Positions 25,736 to 37,268 of a DNA stretch of 64,000 bases are shown here, piece by piece. The translations under genes were made by a program, and so were the position numbers. The DNA is from Pelargonium tetragonum. Taxonomy: Eukaryota > Streptophyta > Magnoliopsida > Geraniales > Geraniaceae. Under the pieces are notes generated by a model. It saw nothing but the letters and a program-made list of their open reading frames with translations. It did not search any database and was not told the DNA's origin. Location of the stretch: positions 124,001 through 188,000 of the forward strand of contig JAYMTL010000007.1 in the NCBI GenBank assembly GCA_036897445.1, given 5' to 3'. Positions within the stretch are counted from its first letter, which is position 1. Each line of letters starts with the position of its first letter.

Positions 25736-28099
25736 TTAAGAGTGATATTTCGATAGATTAAGGGTCTAGTACAGAGTAACAACTAGACGAGCTATCACTT
25801 AAGCTCCAGGAAAAGCTTCTAAAAGCAAATAAAGGGTGGGAAAGCTTAGTAAACCCTAACGATTAAGATTTCAATTTATAGAGAAAATAGCTCGAAAAAG
25901 GCTACTTTCATACTCCTGTTCTAGTTACAGCAGGGCAAGTCAGATGAAGTAATTAGATAAAGAAACAGGAATGCCTAAAAGCCCGGAAAGTGAACTCAGA
26001 GCGAACTCCATTTCTAATTTATAAGACCTTTTTTAAGAAATGGTTGAAACCTTATCTCGTCCTGATAGTAATGCCTTAGAAATTTAGTTAAGAAAGATTT
26101 TTATATCCTGAAAAACGAAAAGGCTATTCCTAGAGCACTCTATAAGACTCTCTTTATATAAATTTTTATAAAAGGTACCAGAACGCTCTTAATGTGATTG
26201 TGCTAATTCCCAAGTTCTTCTGAAGCTAGCAAAAGGATTAGTAGTTGTTATACTGTAAAAGGGGTACTCGTAACCCCGGCGCAGGCTAGGGAATAATTTA
26301 AATATATCCTTAGGTGGATTAAATTAATAAGATAGTACCTTGTCCTATATGAATTTCGTAGCACTCCACTGAAATTTCATTTAGGTAGGAGACTTATCTA
26401 ATAAATTTTGCTTTTATGGGGTATGCTTTTTTTATGTCAAGATCTGGGCAGTTGGAATAACAGAGATTTTCCCTAATATTCTATAATTATAACTAGAAAA
26501 GCTTTGACTTTAATACTTTAATGTTGTCTTGACTTTTGTCAGTTCCCAAATATAGGGCATCCTATCATAGTTTATGAAGACCCGACATATGGTGGTTGGT
26601 AAAACAAAGGTTAAGTGTACATTACACTGAGTCTTTAAATTAGGTTCGATAACAAAAATAGAGTTGTTTTTTATTAAAGATACAAGGATAAAAAGAACGC
26701 TATTAAGCCCTCCTCATTTGTATTAGAAACAAGGCTTTTCCTGTGATAATTCAAGTTGCGTATTACTTTGTACTTTTTCAAGCAGTTTACTCGGAGTGGA
26801 TCCCGCGATTTAATGAGTTATTTTTAACTAAATTTAGAAGATTCTAAGGTTCAGTTTGATTACAGTTTTATGGAGAAATTCCTCTTAAGTTAAAAGGAAC
26901 CCTTATCTTTGTTTAGTAGGGTTCTAAGGAATTCAGACTCGTAATTTAATTGGGGCAGTTAAACAAAAAGTCAAAAATTCAGTTATAGACTCTTAGTGTC
27001 AACTCAGGTAGAATTAATTCTAGTTTTTCTGGTTCCAGATATCCACTTAAACCAAAAATTCTAGGGCTCTAAAAGAAAGTTAAAAATATTACAAAGGCGG
27101 GTAAGTTCAAGAAAAATCCTTAAGTCAATTTCTAATAAGGACTCTACAAGGAATCTTAGTAGAGCCATAGCACATTCTTTTGCACTTGCTTTGGAAAACA
27201 AGAAAAGTAATTCATTAACAGGGGGAAAACTGAATTAAGGATACCCTATTTGAACATAGTTAGAGTTATCACCTTCAAAAATGTTGGAAGTTGGAGTTAA
27301 CTTTTCTAGAAGGGAACCTTGTCTAAAGAAATTTAGGGGATAAATGTCAAACGCTTTACAAAGCCTTAGGGGCTTCCTCACTTACAAAATGTTGTGTTTT
27401 TTTAGGGGTTGTTTAATGAAGAGTTATAAAGTCATCGCAAATTAAATAGAAACCCTACTTATACTACTCCTGGGTTTACAAACGCCCGCCTTGATTGAGG
27501 ATTAACGCACTAGACATTAAGTTTTCGGTGTATAACAAGAAAGACTCTGATGCAGCTATACTAGATCCACTCTATTTTGGTTTTGGTACCTTTAAGACTC
27601 AAACTATCTCAAGCCACTTCCAAGAAGATATTTTGGCAGGCACTTTGCTCAGCAAAAACGCGCTTGTAAAAAAGCACTAGGACGCTCCTTGTAGGAAAGC
27701 TTTAATATGAGAAAAAAGTATCTTACTCAGCTCGCTTAAGTATACTAGAACCCTAAAAATAACGGGTAAGACTTTCTTACAGTACGTGAAAACTCAAGCA
27801 CAAAATCACTTATACAAAGAGCTCCTTAAACAAGACTAGAATCATTTTTATAAGATTTTTTCAGAACCCCCTGTAAAGGCAGTCAAATTCAATATGTCTG
27901 AATCGTTTTTATTTTAAGTTCTAACTTCAATGAGAGTGACACCTTATTCATTAGGCACACTGCTACCCTTAAAAATTTGTTTTTACATTTGATGGAAGTT
28001 GGGAAGAGTTTCAAGCAATTAGAGAACTGGGGAGAACTTCTTTTGAATAAAATAGGAAAACTCCGTAGCAAGGGCCCCTAAAGTTCTAGATAATAAGGA
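25736..28099. other. Non-coding AT-rich DNA, no recognised gene
   Basis: Nothing recognisable. The 61-codon frame at 27495-27680 and the 60-codon minus frame at 27889-28071 are short and without motifs. Confidence 0.65.
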
Positions 28100-28150
28100 G
28101 CAAGCTAAAAAAATTCTATAGGTCTATAGGAGCTTGCGATAGCCTATAGA
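28100..28150. repeat. Interleaved inverted repeats (pseudoknot-like)
   Basis: Stem A pairs gcaagct (28100-28106) with agcttgc (28131-28137). Stem B pairs tctatagg (28123-28130, with a tandem copy at 28115-28122) with cctataga (28143-28150). The order A1-B1-A2-B2 is that of an H-type pseudoknot, and the duplicated B1 offers two registers. A further 7 bp palindrome with a one-base centre follows at 28192-28206. No gene or known RNA family is linked. Confidence 0.5.
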
Positions 28151-28191
28151 TAAAAGATTCTCCAATAACTAGAGCCTAAAATAGCGACTGT

Positions 28192-28206
28192 CTTCCTTAA
28201 AGGAAG
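28192..28206. repeat. 15 bp near-perfect palindrome
   Basis: cttcctt, one a, then aaggaag: 7 bp arms around a single base, of the pyrimidine-purine type. It is followed by the C-run of aagccccc. Confidence 0.5.
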
Positions 28207-28209
28207 CCC

Positions 28210-30835
28210 CCTTTTAAACGTTCTAACTAGAAAGTTTTTAATATTAAGCAGAAACCCTTAAAACTAAAAAGTTGCTTTTTTCTAATTTCTAACCCAAGCC
28301 CAAACCATCCCTGATAGTGATAAAGAGTAAGAACTCTTAAGGGAAATTCAAGGAAGCTAAATAAGTTAGAGCTGTTTAGCCGGCTACGTTTAATCAAGTT
28401 TGCATTCAGTAAATCAGGGGTCCGTTTGAAGGGAAAGTCTTCGGTTCAAGGTCCCAAAATTCAATTCTAGTAGAAGAAATAGATAACAAGATCCTAATTA
28501 TTACGAGGTAATAATTCCTCTCTTTAGTAGTAACAACAAATAGAATAAGAGTCCCTTACTTACTAAGACAAGTATAGCCCATAAGAAGAGTAAGAGTACT
28601 GCAGCAAAAACTAAGACTAAAGCTATAAAGTGTATTGCCTAAGAGAGGTCTAGCTATGCGGGGAAGTGTAGGTCTGACTAATAAAGTAGCTAAAAACTGG
28701 GGGAGAAGTATAGTGAGGAAGTATAAAAACAAGGAATTTGAAATTCTTCGATATAAAGGGGTTTCTATTAATCCGGGATTACGAGAGTATGAAGTTCTAT
28801 AAGTGTTCCCTTTTTACATTCCTTGGGTTTATAAAATTCTACCGGGCTTTCCTTAGCTTAGAAAGTGTAAAGGAGAGATCTAGTTTTTGTTCAGTTTCGA
28901 GGCTGCTTCATCTCATAGAGTATCTTTCGGAACAGCTTATTCGTTAAAAAGCATCCAGTCTTAGCTTCTCCGATAAGCCTATCCGGTAATTACTCGATTC
29001 TAACAAATTTATAAGTGGGATACCCCTGGTTAGGGCTTTTGGAATAATCTTTCCTGATAATAGATAATAGACAAGGGTCTACTGTTGAGAGCGCGTCCTA
29101 GCATCTCAATTTTTCTTAATTTTAGGATTCCTCTATTTAAGCTCACTCGACTGTGTAAAATAAGTTTTGATCCGCGGACTAAACCCAAAGGTGACTTAAA
29201 CTATATAGGTTTTTCCTGGGGTTCTCTATTGTTACAAATAAGAGTTTTTTACTAACAAAGGATAAGATGAAGCATTACTTATTTCAGAAGAGTAACGCGA
29301 GAGCTCTAAGGGGACCAAAACTTTACTTGTTATAAAGATCCTAAACATAGAGGGCTTTATTACCAATTTCCACTCGCAAGACAGTATTATACTAGCATGT
29401 TAACCTATTAATTAACGGTTTCCTCGTAGTGTATAGGATCCCGGTTTACGGGGTACAGCGTATATAATGGAACTCTAAATCGGGTATTTCTCATCTCAAG
29501 TGTACAGTAACTCTTAAACAGGAGGTTTTTCTTACGTATACGTATCTGTTTTAATTAAGTATCTTTCATTATCCAGAAATGGACCTAAACGGGCTCTCCT
29601 GATATGCGATAGAAGTTATAACCCTAAGAACTGCTTACATTCTTGCTTGTACTTGATTTTAATTCCTATTTACTATTGAGGGATACTCCTTACGCCCCTT
29701 CCCTGCCTTGAAAAATAGTGTATAAGAGTCTTTCAAAATTTTTTTAAATAACTTTAATAGAAACTGTTCGAAATTACTATGAAGTTAGAGCTTTCTCTTG
29801 CTTGTGGGGGTTATAAAAATTCTTTGACATTAAAATATAGAGGAAATCCTATAAGCAGGAATGTCTCAGGAAGAACCGAAAGTGAACAAAAAGGATTAAG
29901 TATTCTTTGACTTTCTTAAGAGCTCCGCAAAAAGGATACAGGGGCGTGTTAACTTTTTAAAACAGGATATTAAAGCTAAATTTCTTAATTCACAAGTATG
30001 CATATAAATTTTTTTAGCCTACCTTTTCTTTTTCAATTATATAGCTATAACTGAAATTCTTTCTATTTTTTATAGGATCCGCAAAATTTTATAAGTGTCC
30101 CTTTTTCATTATTTAAGGGTTTATAATAGTAATGGTTGTAGATAACTTGTTCGTCAATACCGTAGGTTTATCCTATTTACAAACCTTCGGCTTTAAAGAA
30201 GAAGACTTTTATCTATTTCAAAGCTTAGGAGTACCCACCTAAAAGTAGAACTCTAGAATGCTCTATAGCCCGATTTAATTAGAAGACCCACAACTTTCGA
30301 TAAAAGAAAGAAATTTTATAAAGATTGACCCTTCTTATTCACTTTTTAATTATAACTAGGTAACTTAACCTTTAATAAAAGGGCTTTTCTATCTCAGCCA
30401 AGACTAAACTCCTTAAGTTCTATTTTTTTCTATACTAGTCTTTATGGGAAACAAATTCCTTTAACTATGTTCCTACAAGCTTCTAATATTAATAAAAAAA
30501 GAAAGAAACTATACTTTCACTACTTTCTAGTTAATATTAATAAACTAATCTATTCTATAACTGACAAAGAAAAGGCTCTCAACTCCCTGTAAAGACCCCT
30601 TAAAAGACTAGAAAACTAAGAAAACTTGGAAGGGGGCAGGTTCTAGTCCTAAAAACCTTTCCTCTTGGCTATACCTCTAGCTAGAATTTTTTTCTGTATC
30701 TTATTAGGAGCTATACTCTTCTTCGGCAGTCTTCCTGACTTACTTACTCAAAAGCCGAAAACCAACTTTCTATAGTGGACCCCTTTCTTCAACTCTTTAA
30801 ACAAAAAGCCTATCAAGTACAAGTAGCTGTATGCT
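28210..30835. other. Non-coding AT-rich DNA with one A-rich block
   Basis: An A-rich block at about 28560-28690 has words such as gagtaagagtact and aactaagactaaagct, which resemble the reverse complement of 31230-31310. At 29015-29026 the GC pocket gtgggatacccc repeats the one at 22451. A loose T-arm-like cggttcaaggtccc at 28442 does not close into a tRNA. The 69-codon frame at 28738-28947 is unrecognised. Confidence 0.6.
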
Positions 30836-30839
30836 ATAT

Positions 30840-31410
30840 TCTATTCTTATTATATGAGTAATTAGACAGTAATATAGAGTTTCTTTAAGTATAGTTGTTC
30901 TGATTGTATTGTATTATATGTATTACTTGTTAAGCTCCTCTGGGTCTCTGTCTTTATCGGTAGTATAAGGCCTTGGATATATAGGATAGTGTCTTTGTTA
31001 CCGACTGGAGCGAGGTAATGTAATTAATGCACAAGAGTTTCTTAATAGTACAGTCTTTCCCATCTACTGACTTTACTTGTTTCTTATTTCTATTGACCTA
31101 CTTAACTTGTTTGAACTTGCTTTTCTTTAGAGCTATACCTTGTTTCTTTTTAGGTCTGTATCATAGCGATTTATATAAAAATAATAAGACCTTGTTGCTT
31201 AGGAGTAGAAGCCTTTTTTATTACTCTTGTTAGGAGCTAAACCAGTACTCTTTGTAAGGGAAGCCTTTTGCCTGTAGCTAATGTCTTACTCTTGCCTAGA
31301 CTTATTCTTGTAGCTAAGCTATTGTATTATTGTTATTCTATATTGTATTAGTAGATTTTTTTATATAGACAGTAATAGAAGTAAGAATCTTTCTTTTTGT
31401 AGTAAGATAA
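30840..31410 (-). repeat. T-rich block of the dispersed A/T-block family
   Basis: Base counts show the bias: line 30901-30960 has 29 T and 10 A, and line 31081-31140 has 30 T and 12 A. Words such as cctagacttattcttg (near 31295) and ttgacctacttaacttg (near 31096) recur in altered form in the minisatellite at 32504. The 68-codon frame at 31027-31233 is Leu/Phe-rich only because of the T bias. Confidence 0.45.
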
Positions 31411-32503
31411 AGATTTTACCTGACCAGTATCCCCTATTTCTACTGGGTTCTCTTTAGAGCATAAGCAACTCCAAAATTTTATAGTAAATTTAACGCAAAA
31501 TAGGTAAACGGGGAACCTACGAGGTACATAAACTGCAGATAAATAAGATTTTAGATATAAACTTTAGGCTTGTTTTAACTACGTTACCTTTTTCTTAGCT
31601 TTACTGTAGGAAGTTTTTGATTAAGGAGGTTAGCTTTAGAGTGCCCGGGTAAATTGAAAAGGCTGGGAAAAGGTTTTGGCTTGTGTTCCTTGTTCCGGGG
31701 TTTTCCAATCTCTAGAGTAAAGTAATAGGGGAGTTCTAAGGAAATTTATTAGATTCGTAGCAATTTACCGAACCCATAATTCATTATTAATGGATTTTAC
31801 TTGAAATAGAGTAACCTCTTTTTATATTATAGAGAGCTCTTTCACTAAGCTTAGGGATATTCACAGGGAAAGATTACCTTGTCAATGACAACCCTCGTTT
31901 TTCGTTCTAATTTTACATACGTACTATCAGGAAAAACTTAAGCTTTCTCTAGCTGCTTATCCTAAGGAAACCTTATTAACTTCGTTACCTTGATATAACA
32001 AAATAGGGGCAACCGAAAATACGGATTTTTCTGATAAGATACTTTACCGGAGTCTAAAAAGAATAACGATATCCCTATCTCCCATGACTGATAAGGAAAA
32101 CTTTGATTTTTATCATGCCTTACAATCCTATTTGTACCCTACAACACAAGCTATCATTTTACGTAATATAAACCGCCTGACTTTATTATAAAGGAAACCG
32201 AATAAAAATAAGATTGTGACCCAGCTAAAGCGTAAACCCAATTTAAAGCTTAGGAGTTACTCTTTTAGTGGATTTTCCAGAGTACTTTGTTATAAGCGAA
32301 GCAACCTCTCAAGAGTTGTAGGGTTCTATTTATTTATGATGTATTCCTCCTGTTCTATGCTCTTATCGCTATGGAGGGTAGGACCCTATAAGTAGAATGT
32401 AATAGTCCTTATTACCGACCGGCACGCAGTAAAGGAGTTTAAGGTAATATAGTTGTTAGAATCTCTATCCATACACTATAACCCCATAGATTTACTTGGT
32501 CTT

Positions 32504-32664
32504 CTTGACCTAGACCTTGTTGTTTAACTGGCCTAGACTTCGTTCTTGACCTACCCGGTTTCTTAATTGACTTTGGTTTACTTACTTGACCTATCCGACT
32601 TAACAGGCTTTGTTGACTTAGTTGGCTTACCTAACCCCTTCTTGTTAGGTTGCTAGGATTGTAG
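32504..32664. repeat. Degenerate minisatellite, unit 40/41 bp
   Basis: The anchor cttgaccta starts at 32504, 32545 and 32585, with a degraded cttaccta at 32626, giving periods of 41, 40 and 41 bases. Each unit splits into two halves of about 20 bases, the second starting with a variant such as ctggcctagactt or attgacttt. The base unit is therefore probably near 20 bp and was later doubled. Divergence among units is high. The block lies in the T-rich class and extends weakly upstream (ttacttggtctt near 32491). Confidence 0.6.
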
Positions 32665-33878
32665 CTATACCTAAACTCTTTGATCCTTTCCCTCTCTAAA
32701 AATAAGCAACTCAGGAAATATATAATTAAACTGGTGAGAAAATTCTAGAGAGTAACCTTGGCATTGTTTGGTTTAATCCGTATTCCCCAATTCCCTAGCT
32801 TTTAATTAATGGTTTACGGGAAAGTCTTTAGTTGAATGCAAGTCATTGCAAAGGACCCTGCTTCTTGGTTCTAATTCAAAGCAGGTAGGAGCGCCCTGAA
32901 GTTCTTCTTTTCCCCGGTCTAGTGAAGGGAAAAGGATCTTTTTAAGCAGGCATAAAAGTACGAAATGTAAAAACTTACTGGATAGGCTGGCTTGTGTTTT
33001 ATGGCATTTAAAAGGTCTTACAACCCGGGTTTGATATTCTTGTAATAATCTAGGTTTGTGTTGTACTTAGCGATTTCTTTTTATTTGAAATTTGCTCCAC
33101 TAGACTTTTAAGAGTGTATATGCCCTTGAGGCTTTTGTACTAAGAGAATGATAATGAAAGAAACTGCCTGTTAAGACTGCAAAAAGCTCTTTTCTAGTAA
33201 GCACTGCTTCTAATTTTAAAGAGGTGCCTATTTTAACCCCGTTGTTAATATACAAACTCATCCCTAAATATAGTTAAAGGAGCTGAGCTTATAAGTGTTT
33301 CTTGGAAGGTGCCTCGTAATTGGTAAAGACAAAAAGCTTTCCTATTGTTATGTTAATTTTCAAGTCCTAATTTGCAGTACTGCTAAAACCCGCTTAGAGC
33401 TAATGCCTATTTTTCTTTATAGTTAGAGATACATCAGATTTATGATCTCAAATCAAAAGTTTATTTTCTTGTTGTATATAAACTTACACTATAAGGCAAA
33501 GCAAATGCCTGAAAAAAAAATTCTATAAGAGACGGAAGCCCTTTTCCTATCTTTATAACTTATAAGGTACGCGGATCCTCTGGCTTTACTTTAGAAACCG
33601 AGTCGTAGGGAGCTTATAATAATTATAAATAGTAAAAACCTCCTCTAGGAATCCCTTATAACTTATAATACAAAAGGCTTTTAAATCGGGAAACACTGAC
33701 TAGACTCCCTTGAGTGGATACCCAGCACCCCTTACTTATTCCTTTTCTAGCTTTCTCTAGTAAAAAAAGACTTTAGGGCATTCAGTTACTAGTTACTGTG
33801 AAGTATTAGTCCTTTAGGTTTTAGGCAGGAAAACACGGAGCCTAAGTGTATTAAAATCGAATAGGATGGGCTTTTTCA
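32665..33878. other. Non-coding AT-rich DNA, no recognised gene
   Basis: I see no open frame of note. The word ttataacttata occurs twice (near 33554 and 33655). Nothing else is distinctive. Confidence 0.6.
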
Positions 33879-33944
33879 GGGTGTATAGCTCCGTTGGTTA
33901 AGCACGGTTCTACTAGGAACATATAACAAATCCTTTTACTCCAG
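33879..33944 (+). pseudogene. tRNA-like sequence: Lys-type 5' half, Gln-type 3' end
   Basis: The first 26 bases (gggtgtatagctccg and onward) match plant mitochondrial trnK(UUU) from memory at 23 positions, including the D-arm. The last 17 bases, ending ccttttactccag, match the 3' end of plant mitochondrial trnQ(UUG) at all but one position. Between them, gttc-tactag-gaac gives a 4 bp stem with a 6 nt loop, and the T-arm is collapsed. At 66 nt it is shorter than a normal tRNA and the acceptor ends pair poorly. A non-functional chimera or strongly decayed tRNA fits best. The family matches are from recall, not a search. Confidence 0.4.
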
Positions 33945-34383
33945 TAGAAAAGAGCAAGATTTAAGTAAAGGAACGCGAAGTTCATAGAGGAAAGCGCTCT
34001 TGTATCTTACTAATTCTAAAATATTAGAGGCTTTCTACGATTAAATTAAATCCTAAGGTATCCAGCATGCTTGGGACTTTTTTGATAAGTGTATATAGAA
34101 TTCTTTATAAGTTTTAAGGGATAAGGGTGTTTTGTAAAAAATTTCTTATCTGTACTTATTAATCCGTTAGCTTTTACAACCCAAAGTTTTACTCATTTGG
34201 TGGACCAAAAAGGATTTAGTTCGTATTTACTTGACGTGAACCCTATATTTTTTCCAATAGCTAACGTAGTTTTTATTTAAAGATTTTCAAAGCATTTACG
34301 GGATGCGGCCAAGGTAATTTGTTCTTTAGGAGGATCTAATAGACAATAGAAAAGCATACTCAAAGCCCCACAGAGGGGAATAA
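33945..34383. other. Non-coding AT-rich DNA
   Basis: Ordinary AT-rich sequence between the tRNA-like relic and the CpG-richer patch. I see no feature in it. Confidence 0.6.
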
Positions 34384-34650
34384 ATGGTATATCAAAGCAA
34401 TTCAGAGACGCTGGGCGGGGTTATAAACGTGTCGTTCTACCCAAATAAGTTTGCTTTCGTTTGTATATTCCGAATTCGTATCTGCACAATGTTGCCGAAC
34501 CAAAACAAATCTTTCTCATTCTCAAAGGTCAACGTATATATTGATATGTTAGGTATCAGCAGTTTCCTAAGATTCCTTTTATGCAGTTCGTACCTCAGGC
34601 ATCCATCGAGAGCCTCTAAGATCCCCGGGCGCTTTTCTTCAAGTCAGTAA
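34384..34650. other. CpG-richer patch with open frames on both strands (88 codons plus, about 66 minus)
   Basis: This patch carries 13 CpG in 267 bp, clearly denser than its surroundings, and lacks the stop-rich ctag and ctta words common elsewhere. The plus strand is open from ATG for 88 codons. The minus strand is open for about 66 codons ending at 34437, without an ATG, and reads as a mixed, protein-like sequence (contains ALDGCLRYELHKRN). I recognise no family in either frame. A second plus frame of 62 codons follows at 34693-34881. It may be the eroded remnant of a coding insertion, but chance cannot be excluded. Confidence 0.25.
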
Positions 34651-34692
34651 TGGGAACAGTCGTATTTAAATTAACGTTGTAAAAAAAAATTT

Positions 34693-34881
34693 TTGATCTT
34701 TCACGGCATGCTTGTAGATCGCGTTATTATACACTTAAGAAATTCCTGGTACAACCTCTCATCTCAGTTTACCAAGAAGGTTTTGTTATTAGCTCTTTCC
34801 CGACGGGAGTCCCTGTCTCCTCCAAGGAATCCTCGCAACATAGGATTTACCCTGTTTATTGCTCAAATTTTATTAAATTAA
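34693..34881 (+). other. 62-codon open frame, downstream part of the CpG-richer patch
   Basis: An unrecognised frame containing SQFTKKVLLLALSRRESL. It begins just after a poly-A/T stretch near 34680-34695 and shares the CpG-richer make-up of the preceding patch (for example the cccgacggga run). I see no motif that names a function, and do not claim it is expressed. Confidence 0.15.
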
Positions 34882-36782
34882 GAAAGATTTGAATCTGATT
34901 TATTAGGATTTAAACTCGGGTTACGTAGATTTTCTATATCTTAATCTAGGAGTGGTTAATGCAAACGAAAGCTTTTATTACTGAGTATAAGAAGTTTTTA
35001 ATTACACCTAGCGGGCGCCTTGTCAACTATAAAATTGGAGCTAGTATAAGTTCTTTTTATCCCAGTAAGAACAAAACCTAACTATAAAAAGTTTTGAATT
35101 GGAAAAAGACAACTCCAAAGAGGCATATTTTCCTTAAGGTAGCAAAATGAAATATGTTTTATTTTACGGACTCCTCGGTAGATAGAAGTAAAAAAGACCT
35201 TGTTAATTAAAATGGATACAAAGTTCTCTGACAAAAAAATCCTTTAAAAAGACCTTATGGGTGCTAAAAAAAAGGTACCCCTTCTTCAATTCTATAAGGA
35301 TTTCCGTTTAGTAACTTCATTTAAAATGGAGAAGCTTGTCCCTTTTTATCTTTTGTGGATTCTTCCCCTCTTACTGGACTTAGTTACGTGTATATTTTAT
35401 ACTGTGCGTAATAGCTCAAGTATTTCTTTTTGCATATGATAGGGGACCGCCTGCGATGCCGTTAGTACCCTTTACTAAAAACATATATATAGAAGAAAAA
35501 TTCACCTTAAGCATGTTTCATCAAATTAGGATCGACTGAGTAACACTCTGTTTTAGAGTATGCTTGTAGCGCCTCCCAGATATACTCTATACTGAATTTA
35601 GATGCTTGGTCGTCAATCAATTATATTAACTATATTCCTTTAGTTTTTATTTGCAAATACCCCGTATTGATTTTAAAGGCATGAGTCTAATTTTGTAGAG
35701 TTAATGAATGATAATTTAATTCTAGCGAGTGAGGTTAACTTAAAGGTTGAAAAACATTGCAGTATAAAGCGCATATAAGCCCATATGTTTACCCAATTAA
35801 TTATTAGTCAGAACCTAAAAACATAATAATATGTTAATATTAACAAAAGTTTAGCCGAACTTAGTAAAAGTATGCTTTTGGAAAAGAGATACTACGTTAC
35901 GGTCCTTAGACCTTCTCGCGAAAGCGTCTTGCAAACCTGAACCGGAATCTCTAGAATATTCACTCCAAAATACAAGCTTAAAACTAGAAAATGAAAGTCC
36001 TGGTTTTTTAGTATGGATACTCCTCCATTTACATATAGTAGGTCTAGGTCTTACAAACAAAGAGAAGCCTAGAAACTTCACAAATAGTTGTAGGTTCTAA
36101 ATATGGGACCCCTAAAAAGGACTTGACCCCTGTACAGCACTCGTTTTTAATATTTAAGGTTTTTTGTAAGCCTTTTACAAGTGCTTCAGAAAAATTCGGT
36201 TATAAGTCTCATCCCCTATTAGGCTCCTCCAGTTTACCTAAAACCACTCGGCTTAGCAAAAAGATAAAGATTTAGCCTCAAAGTAGTAGAATTCTTTATA
36301 ACCAAATGCCTTACTTGTCCAGTATCTCTAGTACAAAAAAGGGGTACTACCCTGCGCCATAACATGCTGGTAAATGTATAAATCCCTGGATTCTCTGTTC
36401 GTGAATTTTAGATCTGGATCCTGGCCAAAACGGGGTTAACAGCGAATTGTTGATTTTAAGCAAGTAAGATAGTTTCACATGCATCCCTATGATTTTGGTA
36501 GCCTTATGAAATAGAGAGAAATTAGGAATTTACAAAGCCCGAATCCAAATGGAGTAAGAAGTTTATCTTAATGACTGCAGGGGTGTATAATTGTATTGTA
36601 ATCGTGAGTTCCCCTAGGAATCCTTGAGATTCTTTTTTGATAAAATAACCTTTATTCAAAAAAGCTTTTATCTTTAAGAATTAAAGAAAAGTATGTTAGC
36701 GACTTGTCAGTAGCATATCTATGTTAACGAGTATACGTAGTATATGTAGCTTATTATTATCCTTATTTTAAACCATGCTCTA
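34882..36782. other. Non-coding AT-rich DNA, no recognised gene
   Basis: Frames at 35257-35439 (plus) and 35851-36081 (minus, 76 codons) are unrecognised. A GC pocket, ggggtactaccct, lies at 36341-36353. Nothing else is visible. Confidence 0.6.
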
Positions 36783-36855
36783 TTTTATTACAGGACCCGA
36801 ACCCACAACTCCAGCCTTGACGGGGCTGTGCTCTAACCGATCGAAACTCCAATAA
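36783..36855 (-). tRNA. tRNA-Asp(GUC)-like, degenerate, probably a pseudogene
   Basis: This is the most secure feature in the window. The 73 bases align without a gap to plastid-type trnD(GUC), recalled from memory. The body (positions 11-60) matches at about 41 of 50 bases, while the acceptor stem has drifted. The anticodon stem is perfect (cagcc with ggctg) around ccgtcaa, giving anticodon GUC. One anticodon-stem pair differs from the plastid form on both sides (C-G to A-T), a compensatory change. Against function: the acceptor stem pairs at only 3 of 7 positions, U33 is C, T-loop A58 is G, and the T-stem keeps only two Watson-Crick pairs plus three wobbles. In plant mitochondria C-to-U editing could restore U33; that is inference. 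Confidence 0.6.
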
Positions 36856-37200
36856 GCTAAAAAGCTGCCATTTCTTTCTATCAAGGGAAACTTATAACCA
36901 AACCTCTGAAGGGGGACGTATGTTAAGTCTAAGGCAAAAGAGGATTCTGATGTTTTAGGTAAGAACGGTCTAATGTCAATATATTGTATTGAGGTATAAA
37001 GCGAGCTAAGCAGAGTGTAAAATCTTATGAGTAATTCCTAGTTGATTGAACTCACAAGAACAAACAAGTCAAAGAATTTCAAGTCTTCCTTTCCAATAAA
37101 AGCGATCCATCGTTATAGGAAAGTGCGTTATTATGATTATGAATGAGGGTTTCCGCGTATCCTTAAAAAGTCCTAAACTATGTCTGATAGACTAATAATA
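36856..37200. other. Short non-coding interval between two tRNA-like sequences
   Basis: About 345 bases of AT-rich sequence between the Asp-like and Gly-like relics. I see no open frame, repeat or hairpin of note. Confidence 0.55.
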
Positions 37201-37268
37201 AAGAGGTAACTCGTCTTGCCGAGGTTAAAGCGACATATAAATTAAAAGGTTCAAGTCCCCTTATATTC
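37201..37268 (+). pseudogene. tRNA-Gly(GCC)-like relic
   Basis: The word cttgcc sits in a hairpin loop between aactc and gaggtt, as in the anticodon arm of plant mitochondrial trnG(GCC). GGTTCAAGTC (37248-37257) matches its T-loop region. Between gaggtt and the T-arm there are about 17 extra bases (aaagcgac onward). The T-stem pairs at 3 of 5 positions and I find no acceptor stem. Recognition is by recall and is tentative. Confidence 0.3.
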
